DNA from: Sporomusaceae bacterium
GTDB taxonomy: Bacteria; Bacillota; Negativicutes; DSM-13327
DNA: 12,105 nt
Direction: 5' to 3'
Assembly (NCBI GenBank): GCA_027492445.1
Contig: JAPUES010000093.1
Coordinates: 1-12,105 of the forward strand
Of the stretch, positions 5,971 through 11,020 are shown piece after piece. Each line of letters starts with the position of its first letter. The first letter of the stretch is position 1. A model generated the notes under the pieces. It was given only the letters and a program-made list of their open reading frames with translations. It was not told where the DNA came from and ran no database searches. The translations under genes were made by a program, and so were the position numbers.

Positions 5971-7131
5971 TTAAAGGACTCCCCAGCTTGATAACCGCTG
6001 GAATAAATTTAATAATTTGAGTAAAAATATACGCTCCTTTGTTTTTTCTTCAATGGTTTGGCCAGCAGTAATGTCTACGGTTTTAACTACTTGTTGCTTT
6101 ACGGAGAAAATAATTTCGCCAATTTTTTGCCCCTGATAAACAGGGGCTTTTATTTTTTCCGGTAAGTCAATGGTAACAACAATATGTTCAGAGTCAGCGG
6201 CACTTACTACTAGATTTGCTTGGCTGTCGACAAGAGCATCAACAGCATTAGACAGGCCCTTTTCCACAGGTATAGCCGCTAAGACATCGTTCTTATCAGC
6301 ATACTTATATAATTCATAAGCGGAAAAGCCATATTGTAATAATTGTAAGGCATCATGCCAACGTGAATGATCATGAAGGACTACCGCAATCAGTTGTTGA
6401 CTGCCGCGGGTGGCACTGGCTATTAGACATGGACCGGCTTGGCTGGTTGTACCTGTTTTAACACCATCCGCTTCTTCTAGTAACCATAATAATTTATTGG
6501 TGTTTTTCAAATGCTGGTCATGTTCCGTGCCCTTTTTGTCTAACCAATCAATATTGGTTTCTCTGGTATTTACAATTGTTGCAAAGATTGGATTGGTTAA
6601 CGCATACCTGGTAATCCAGGCTAAATCAAAAGCCGTAGAATAATGTAAAGGTGCAGATAAACCATGAGGATTGGCAAAATGGCTATTAAAAGCTTGTAAC
6701 CGCTGGGCTTTCTGGTTCATAAGGGCAACAAAATTTTCCACAGAACCAGCGAGGTGTTCGGCAATGGCTACCGCAGCATCATTGCCAGAACGTAATAAGA
6801 GACCAGTTACTAATTCTCGCAAAGATATAATTTGTCCAGCAGTTAAGTGCATGGATGAGCCAGGAGTGCTAGCAGCTTTGATGCTAATGGTAACATCGTC
6901 ACTGAGATGTCCACTTTCAATAGCTAGGATTGCTGTTAACACTTTCGTGGTACTGGCTGGTGCGCTACGAGTAGTACTTTTTTTTTCATATAATATTTGA
7001 CCTGTCGTAGCATCCATTAATATAGCTGACTCTGCATTGATGTTAGGCGGTGCGCTGCTGGCAATTTGCACAGGTGAGGAAAATATAAGAAAGAATATGG
7101 TGAGGCTTTTTAAATAAAATGATACAGACAT
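5971..7131 (-). CDS. dacF: serine-type D-alanyl-D-alanine carboxypeptidase (DacF/PBP5 family)
   Basis: This low-molecular-weight PBP removes the terminal D-alanine from peptidoglycan stem peptides outside the membrane, limiting cross-linking. The 386-aa protein starts with a signal peptide (hydrophobic about 7-26, likely cleavage near ASSA-PPN). The three penicillin-binding motifs are present: STTK with nucleophile S60, SGN (115-117) and KTGT (225-228). The PBP5-type C-terminal beta domain (about 285-365) follows. The last 20 residues could form an amphipathic membrane anchor. The start is the ATG at 7131, because GGAGGAGGT (7145-7137) lies five bases upstream. An ATG at 7149 would place the ribosome binding site inside the gene. 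DacF is expressed in the forespore in Bacillus. A GCATG-N18-TATACTG pair on the minus strand (7187-7159) is a weak sigma-F/G-like candidate. dacF and dacB-type paralogues are hard to separate from sequence alone. Confidence 0.92.
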   Translation of the reverse strand: MSVSFYLKSLTIFFLIFSSPVQIASSAPPNINAESAILMDATTGQILYEKKSTTRSAPASTTKVLTAILAIESGHLSDDVTISIKAASTPGSSMHLTAGQIISLRELVTGLLLRSGNDAAVAIAEHLAGSVENFVALMNQKAQRLQAFNSHFANPHGLSAPLHYSTAFDLAWITRYALTNPIFATIVNTRETNIDWLDKKGTEHDQHLKNTNKLLWLLEEADGVKTGTTSQAGPCLIASATRGSQQLIAVVLHDHSRWHDALQLLQYGFSAYELYKYADKNDVLAAIPVEKGLSNAVDALVDSQANLVVSAADSEHIVVTIDLPEKIKAPVYQGQKIGEIIFSVKQQVVKTVDITAGQTIEEKTKERIFLLKLLNLFQRLSSWGVL

Positions 7132-7153
7132 GACAAACCTCCTCCGCAAAGAT

Positions 7154-7182
7154 ATTACAGTATATTGCTAGTTGTGTATAAT
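7154..7182 (+). promoter_or_regulatory. candidate sigma-A promoter of the deacetylase gene
   Basis: ATTACA (7154-7159) lies 17 bases from a perfect TATAAT (7177-7182). The start would be near 7189, giving a leader of about 65 bases. It overlaps, on the other strand, the weak candidate promoter of dacF, so the two divergent genes may compete for this 40-base stretch. Confidence 0.35.
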
Positions 7183-7254
7183 CATGCGAGATGCTACACA
7201 TATCTTTACTGTTTATGGCGTAATATCCACTAAGTAGGTAAAGGAGGTTATGAT

Positions 7255-7956
7255 ATGATTCATCGGTACTCTAAGTTTTTTGGTTTGGTATTTGCTGTCC
7301 TGTTTACTGTAGCTACGGTGACACAAGGAACAGCTGAGGAAAATAGTAAAGTAATAAAAAAAGTGCCAACAACTCATAAAGTAGTAGCACTCACCGTTGA
7401 TGATGGACCTCATTGCAAAACCACACCTGAGCTATTGGCAGTGCTAAGAGAGAAAAATGTAAAATTGACATTGTTTATTTTGGGAAAAAATGCCGTTCTT
7501 CATCCAGAAATATTGGCTCAAGCTGTAGCTGATGGTCATGAAATTGGGACTCATGCCTATAGTCATACTTTTTTGTCTAAAGTGAGCCAGGCGGAGGTTA
7601 AAGAGGAACTAGATGCAGCAGAAAAAATAATTACTTCTGTAGCACCTAAACCACTGCTGTTTCGTCCGCCAGGCGGGGCATATAATGATGCGGTGCTAGA
7701 GGAAACATGCAAACACGGCTATACTACGATTCTGTGGTCGGTAGATCCGGGGGATTGGCGAGGCCCTAGCGTGGAAAGTGTCGTAAATAATGTAATGAAT
7801 AATGTAGAACCTGGCAGTATAGTAATACTGCATGATGGTCAATATCCATTACCAACACCGAAGGCTATCGGTATTATTATTGATAAACTGCAGGGGCAGG
7901 GGTATAAAATTGTAACCGTGAGTGAATTGCTGCAGTATTATGAAGTGCGACCATAA
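7255..7956 (+). CDS. secreted polysaccharide deacetylase (NodB / carbohydrate esterase 4 family)
   Basis: CE4 enzymes remove N- or O-acetyl groups from glycans such as peptidoglycan or chitin, using a metal bound by Asp-His-His. The 233-aa protein has an N-terminal signal or anchor segment (about 8-27). The NodB motifs follow in order: TVDDGP with D49 (catalytic base) and D50 (metal), HEIGTHAYSH with metal ligands H100 and H104, RPPGG (137-141), WSVDPGDW (161-168) and ILHDG with H193. All catalytic residues are kept; motif 1 has V where most have F. AAAGGAGG just upstream fixes the ATG. It is divergent from dacF. Length and motif wording resemble the sporulation PdaA/PdaB-type or PgdA-type deacetylases. 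A cell-wall or cortex substrate is likely from context, but the exact substrate cannot be read from the sequence. It stops five bases before the convergent zinc-ribbon gene. Confidence 0.9.
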   Translation: MIHRYSKFFGLVFAVLFTVATVTQGTAEENSKVIKKVPTTHKVVALTVDDGPHCKTTPELLAVLREKNVKLTLFILGKNAVLHPEILAQAVADGHEIGTHAYSHTFLSKVSQAEVKEELDAAEKIITSVAPKPLLFRPPGGAYNDAVLEETCKHGYTTILWSVDPGDWRGPSVESVVNNVMNNVEPGSIVILHDGQYPLPTPKAIGIIIDKLQGQGYKIVTVSELLQYYEVRP

Positions 7957-7961
7957 TTACC

Positions 7962-8348
7962 TTACTCATAAGGTTCTAGATGTTGCCAGTGGGATTGAAT
8001 GAGCTGATCATACCGCATAATGGTGGCCGTACGTTCGTTGCGTAAGGCCTGGATTGCACTTAAAATAGATTGGTCAAAAGCATAGACTTTTTCCTTGGCG
8101 ACAACTACAGGCTTAGAATATTCTTGTAATTTTGTGGCGACTCTAATGTTGACTTTGCTTTCTTTAATAATGACTGCTGGCTCTAATATATCAGAACCAT
8201 CATAACGATAAATAAGACAATTGGGCTTTAAGCGGTCAATGATATTTTTATTTTCCCCATCGAGATAGATTGGAGTATTGCAGCTAGGACAATAATCTAA
8301 ATCTAAAGTCATCCAAGTATGACAAGTAGCGCAAATAATTCCGTCCAT
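7962..8348 (-). CDS. small zinc-ribbon protein of unknown function
   Basis: I do not recognise this 128-aa protein. Its N-terminus has a clear rubredoxin-like or zinc-ribbon knuckle pair, CATC (6-9) and CPSC (20-23). A mixed alpha/beta middle (about 35-95) with basic patches follows, then a C-terminal helix (about 92-118) and an acidic end. It has no signal peptide or membrane segment, so it is probably cytoplasmic. TAGGAGGT lies upstream of the ATG at 8348. A weak promoter candidate is TTTACT (8419-8414), 16 bases, TAATAT (8397-8392) on the minus strand, back-to-back with a stronger plus-strand promoter. The gene overlaps nothing and is convergent with the deacetylase. The zinc ribbon could mean nucleic-acid or protein binding. 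Confidence 0.7.
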   Translation of the reverse strand: MDGIICATCHTWMTLDLDYCPSCNTPIYLDGENKNIIDRLKPNCLIYRYDGSDILEPAVIIKESKVNIRVATKLQEYSKPVVVAKEKVYAFDQSILSAIQALRNERTATIMRYDQLIQSHWQHLEPYE

Positions 8349-8391
8349 GTATTACACCTCCTAAGGGTAGTGTGTCCCATCCTTGGTATAA

Positions 8392-8419
8392 ATATTATTG
8401 CTAATTTACAGTTAGTAAA
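8392..8419 (-). promoter_or_regulatory. weak candidate promoter of the zinc-ribbon gene
   Basis: TTTACT (8419-8414), 16 bases, TAATAT (8397-8392). The predicted start near 8385 gives a leader of about 37 bases. Its -35 shares bases with the opposite promoter through the inverted repeat TTTAC-AGTTA-GTAAA at 8405-8419. Confidence 0.3.
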
Positions 8420-8433
8420 CCACAGGGTATACT
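8405..8433 (+). promoter_or_regulatory. good sigma-A-type promoter with no gene behind it
   Basis: TTTACA (8405-8410), exactly 17 bases, TATACT (8428-8433), each one base from or close to consensus. A second inverted repeat, TTAGTA (8412-8417), 12 bases, TACTAA (8430-8435), brackets the spacer and could be an operator. Transcription would start near 8440 and run into the terminator at 8472. Confidence 0.5.
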
Positions 8434-8439
8434 AATTAA

Positions 8440-8502
8440 ATAAGTAAGTTTCGGAATAGGAGGACAAAAAAAGTTCTGAGATAAAATCTCAGAACTCTTT
8501 TT
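8440..8502 (+). ncRNA. candidate short RNA between promoter and terminator
   Basis: A promoter (8405-8433) and an intrinsic terminator (8472-8502) frame about 60 bases with no start codon followed by an ORF. The RNA would contain a free Shine-Dalgarno-like TAGGAGG (8457-8463 region) before an A-run and the 11-bp hairpin. It may be a small regulatory RNA or only chance pairing of a promoter-like stretch with a terminator that serves the minus strand. Confidence 0.3.
8464..8502. terminator. bidirectional rho-independent terminator
   Basis: An 11-bp perfect stem (8472-8482 with 8486-8496) has an AAA loop. The minus strand reads into seven Ts and the plus strand into five, so it can stop both directions. 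On the minus strand it ends the acidic-protein gene that stops at 8606. On the plus strand it would end the candidate short RNA. Confidence 0.85.
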
Positions 8503-8504
8503 AC

Positions 8505-8597
8505 GGAATCGGAAAGTATAACACTTTCCGATTCCAAGTAAGGGCAACTAAGGCTTCTGCCTGCGTCCGAGGACTTGGCATAAGCCAAGTTTTCTTT
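8505..8597 (+). repeat. structured repeat, copy A (long form)
   Basis: The element starts with a perfect 13-bp hairpin (8505-8517 with 8523-8535, loop ATAAC). Next comes a core (8531-8556) that is identical over 26 bases to 10797-10822. Small GC hairpins follow, AGGC/GCCT at 8551-8562 and GTCC/GGAC at 8565-8574. It ends with a terminator-like hairpin, ACTTGGC/GCCAAGT (8573-8579 with 8584-8590), followed by TTTCTTT. No ORF is present. It lies between the stop of the acidic-protein gene and its terminator. Confidence 0.8.
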
Positions 8598-8605
8598 ACA
8601 GAATT

Positions 8606-8923
8606 TTAATAATAGTCGCCACTATCGCGATAGGTTTTCACAATATCCATAAGATTATTGCTTTTGGGCTGGCTGTTTAGGAGTTCTAAAAGTTGCTGGG
8701 AACTTTCAAAGCCCACGCTCCAGGCAAAAGCGCCATCGGCAGTATAAGTGGCAAAAATAATTTCTTGCTCTAAATCCATTGGCATTGCTCCATCAACATC
8801 GGTAATGAGAGCATAGCTTTCATTTTCAATAGGTTCATAAATAAGTGCCATGGAATTGTCTTCTGTTTCTGTTTCATAAAAATCAAAGGGTTCATAAGCT
8901 TCTAACAGGGTATTTTCATTCAT
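8606..8923 (-). CDS. small, very acidic protein of unknown function
   Basis: I do not recognise this 105-aa protein. It has 22 Asp/Glu against only 3 Lys/Arg, all three in the last 20 or so residues, giving a strongly negative charge. The first 35 residues are rich in Glu, Tyr and Pro (EAYEPFDFYETE and a similar IYEPIENESYAL). The middle (35-75) alternates hydrophobic residues like a beta sheet, and a helix (about 73-83) follows. There is no signal peptide or cysteine. The ATG has a modest AAGGAT about ten bases upstream. A promoter candidate lies at 9009-8981 on the minus strand. Low basic content and compact size suit a protein that binds a basic partner or a metal, but this is only a guess. 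Codon use looks like that of its neighbours. Confidence 0.65.
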   Translation of the reverse strand: MNENTLLEAYEPFDFYETETEDNSMALIYEPIENESYALITDVDGAMPMDLEQEIIFATYTADGAFAWSVGFESSQQLLELLNSQPKSNNLMDIVKTYRDSGDYY

Positions 8924-8980
8924 GTAGCATCATCCTTTATTAATAGTATTATCAAAAAGCAACAATATTATCTGCTCTTT

Positions 8981-9009
8981 ATATTAAAACAGGGACAGTT
9001 ATTTGACAA
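8981..9009 (-). promoter_or_regulatory. candidate sigma-A promoter of the acidic-protein gene
   Basis: TTGTCA (9009-9004), 17 bases, TAATAT (8986-8981), which is 5/6 and 4/6 to consensus. It predicts a leader of about 50 bases. The -35 is nearly palindromic, so TTGACA also reads on the plus strand, but I see no good plus-strand -10 at the right distance for the next gene. Confidence 0.35.
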
Positions 9010-9078
9010 GGGGAATTTCTCAGAAGATGAAAAGAATAGATTAATTATTCAATAATAAGGAAAATAAGAGGATATAGC

Positions 9079-9525
9079 ATGAAAATCTTAGTGGATGCGG
9101 ATGCCTGTCCGAAAAAAGTACTGCAGATATGTAAAAAATTAGGCGAAAAATATGCAGTAAAGGTCTATACAATTGCAAGCTTTAATCATAATATTATCTC
9201 AGATCACCATATTGTAGTGGGTGATGCAGATCAGGAAACGGATATTAAGGTTTTAAATTTGACGGAGGCGAGAGATATCGTTATCACCCAGGACTGGGGG
9301 CTAGCGGCTATGGTTCTAGGGAAAAAGGCCCGTTGTATCAGTCCGACGGGCCGAGAATTTTCCAATGAAAATATTGATTTTTTGTTGGAAGAACGAGATA
9401 TAAAAGCCAAACTGCGTCGTAGCGGTGGCAGAACGAAAGGGCCCACGAAACGAACCATACAGGAAGATGCTTATTTTTATGAATCCTTGGAAGGACTTTT
9501 AGGACAGGGAATAAAAGCAACATAA
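9079..9525 (+). CDS. yqxD: YaiI/YqxD family protein (UPF0178, DUF188)
   Basis: This family is widespread and of unproven function. Its fold is PIN/NYN-like, which suggests a metal-dependent nuclease. The 148-aa protein is full length and has the hallmark N-terminus KILVDADACPKKV, with acidic residues D6 and D8. It also has RDIVITQDWGLA (65-76), with D66 and D72 completing the acidic site, and the basic C-terminal block RRSGGRTKGPTKRT (113-126). AAGAGGAT lies about seven bases before the ATG. The last 49 bases overlap the 3' end of the convergent C39-like peptidase gene, and no terminator is visible for either. A stretch at 9011-9038 (GGGAATTT then GAATA) resembles the motif upstream of spoVD but with different spacing. 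Confidence 0.9.
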   Translation: MKILVDADACPKKVLQICKKLGEKYAVKVYTIASFNHNIISDHHIVVGDADQETDIKVLNLTEARDIVITQDWGLAAMVLGKKARCISPTGREFSNENIDFLLEERDIKAKLRRSGGRTKGPTKRTIQEDAYFYESLEGLLGQGIKAT

Positions 9526-9992
9526 CCATTACTCAAATTGTCTCCTACGAGAAAATCCCAGGGGTAGAGTTTGCAAGTATCAGTGCGTTTTGGATCATAG
9601 ACCATAACTTGATGATTGCCGGTTATATAGGCATATAAGATAAAGTGTTCCTTTGTGCTAAACTCGCCAGGCCCGTGAGCGCCAATGCAAGGAATGCCAG
9701 CTAATAAGGCTAGAAGAACGGTTGTGCAATCCGTTGTTTGCTGAATGGGAATGCCAAAGTGCTGGCCAGCAGCGGCAAAGAAATCCAAACTAGTTCCCTT
9801 TGGGGTGGGGTAAAAACCATTAATGATAGAAAAATCTGCAGCTTGTGGCGGTTTGATATTGATTCCATAATAGTTTGCAATCATTGTAAAACAGGTAGGA
9901 CCACAGCCTGATGCAGCAATTGTACTATAGGCATAGGGGTAATCGCCCCACTTATCATCCCACTGTTTAAGTAGTACTACCTGGTTTGGCAT
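9477..9992 (-). CDS. C39-like cysteine peptidase family protein
   Basis: The family holds papain-like cysteine peptidases related to the double-glycine leader peptidases of bacteriocin exporters; stand-alone members mostly have unknown substrates. The 171-aa protein has SGCGPTCFTM with the likely nucleophile C30, KEHFIL with the likely catalytic H116, and VYDPKR with D133 as third residue. Q10, upstream of C30, could serve the oxyanion hole. No signal peptide or membrane segment is visible, so it seems cytoplasmic, which is unusual since many relatives are secreted. The start is the ATG at 9992, with GGAGGG (10007-10002) eight bases upstream; longer in-frame starts to 10061 lack a ribosome binding site. 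It is convergent and overlapping with yqxD, and divergent from the YigZ-family gene. Fold assignment rests on the three motifs and length. Confidence 0.8.
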   Translation of the reverse strand: MPNQVVLLKQWDDKWGDYPYAYSTIAASGCGPTCFTMIANYYGINIKPPQAADFSIINGFYPTPKGTSLDFFAAAGQHFGIPIQQTTDCTTVLLALLAGIPCIGAHGPGEFSTKEHFILYAYITGNHQVMVYDPKRTDTCKLYPWDFLVGDNLSNGYVAFIPCPKSPSKDS

Positions 9993-10092
9993 AGATATCA
10001 ACCCTCCATAACATAATTCCTTTCGAATTATTATATGCAGCTCAATAATAAAAGGGTGCATAGCTACAGTTACTTAAATCGAGGTGAAGAGA

Positions 10093-10737
10093 ATGTTAAC
10101 GAGTTATCAAACAGTTGCAGGCTATGGGCAAGCAGAAATAGAAATTAATAAATCCCGTTTTATTGCGTATGTAAAACGAGTGGAAACAGAAGAAAAGGCA
10201 GTGACCTTCATTGCCGAAATCAAGAAAAAACATTGGAATGCTACCCATAATTGCTCCGCGTATATCATCGGAGAGAATGATCAGCATCAAAAAGCCGATG
10301 ATGATGGCGAACCATCGGGTACGGCGGGTAAACCTATTTTAGAAATCATCAAAAAAATGGGGCTCAAAGATACTGTAATTGTAGTGACACGCTATTTTGG
10401 CGGCATTAAGCTAGGGGCAGGTGGCCTCATTAGGGCTTATGGAAAGAGTGCTAGTACAGGCATAAAAGAAGTAGGTATTATGGAGAGGCAAGGGCATACT
10501 CGTATGGGAGTGCAGATTGACTATACCTTACTTGGGATGTTGGAAAACCAACTGCGAATGCAGGACTATATAATCGCCGATAAAGAGTTTACAGATAAAA
10601 TAAACTTAATTGTTCTAGAGAAGATGGGGCATGAAGAAGAACTAAAACAAAAGATAACGGATTGGACCGCTGGCAATGTCTTATTTAGTATTGCTGGTGA
10701 AGAATACGTAGATACACTGCTGCCCTTTGAGGAGTAG
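10093..10737 (+). CDS. yvyE: YigZ/YvyE family protein (IMPACT, UPF0029)
   Basis: The family is related to the eukaryotic translation regulator IMPACT; in bacteria its role is not settled, with reported links to nucleic-acid or translation-factor binding. The 214-aa protein has the N-terminal IMPACT domain with KSRFIAYV (20-27), DDDGEPSGTAGKP (69-81) and the signature TRYFGGIKLGAGGLIRAY (99-116). The DUF1949-type ferredoxin-like C-terminal domain (about 135-195) follows. The start is the ATG at 10093, because GAGGTG (10081-10086) lies six bases before it. A GTG at 10084 is part of that ribosome binding site. It is monocistronic, ending in its own terminator at 10743. Its function in this organism cannot be told from the neighbours. 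Confidence 0.93.
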   Translation: MLTSYQTVAGYGQAEIEINKSRFIAYVKRVETEEKAVTFIAEIKKKHWNATHNCSAYIIGENDQHQKADDDGEPSGTAGKPILEIIKKMGLKDTVIVVTRYFGGIKLGAGGLIRAYGKSASTGIKEVGIMERQGHTRMGVQIDYTLLGMLENQLRMQDYIIADKEFTDKINLIVLEKMGHEEELKQKITDWTAGNVLFSIAGEEYVDTLLPFEE

Positions 10738-10742
10738 CAATT

Positions 10743-10769
10743 GAGACCTTAGCAGGGTCTCTTTTCTTT
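10743..10769 (+). terminator. terminator of the YigZ-family gene
   Basis: GAGACC/GGTCTC form a 6-bp stem (10743-10748 with 10756-10761) with a 7-base loop, followed by TTTTCTTT. It begins five bases after the stop codon. Confidence 0.75.
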
Positions 10770-10771
10770 AT

Positions 10772-10841
10772 GGAATCAGAAAGGATAACACCTTCCATTC
10801 CAAGTAAGGGCAACTAAGGCTTTGCTGAGGCCAAGTTTTCT
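10772..10841 (+). repeat. structured repeat, copy B (short form)
   Basis: This copy aligns with copy A at 8505-8597 in the same orientation. The first hairpin is kept but imperfect (GGAAT/ATTCC outside, AAGG/CCTT inside). The 26-base core (10797-10822) is identical. The middle part carrying the GC hairpins and most of the last hairpin is missing. The end CCAAGTTTTCT (10831-10841) is identical to 8585-8595. Like copy A it starts only a few bases after the T-tract of a terminator. The rest of the gap to the next gene (10842-11020) holds a weak promoter candidate (TAGATA 10927-10932, 17 bases, TATGAT 10950-10955) and no ORF. Confidence 0.75.
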
Positions 10842-11020
10842 ATGTTAGAGAGCATGAAATAGGATTCCCTTGCGTAATAATAGGTAAAAGACAATTGGTG
10901 TCATAGAAAAGCAAGGAATGGGTGAATAGATAAGGTGGTCATTGGTTACTATGATATAGGTGCGTTGAAATGCTTTAATAATTGGATAGAAAATAGGAGG
11001 TAAATGAGGAGGAGGGAATT

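Noticed and set aside
5983..6001. Inverted repeat CCAGC/GCTGG as a terminator for cheR and dacF
   Set aside because: Only a 5-bp stem with a 9-base loop, no T-tract on either side, and inside the dacF coding region.
7959..7974. Inverted repeat ACCTTA/TAAGGT between the deacetylase and zinc-ribbon genes
   Set aside because: The 6-bp AT-rich stem has no T-run and is mostly inside the zinc-ribbon coding sequence. It is too weak to call a terminator.
9231..9529. Two minus-strand open frames across yqxD
   Set aside because: Antisense shadows of a well-conserved gene, with no ribosome binding sites.
10842..11020. Possible riboswitch or T-box leader before the ABC ATPase gene
   Set aside because: There is a long-range partial match between ATTCCCTTGC and GCAAGGAAT, but no T-box sequence, no conserved riboswitch core and no terminator before the gene.
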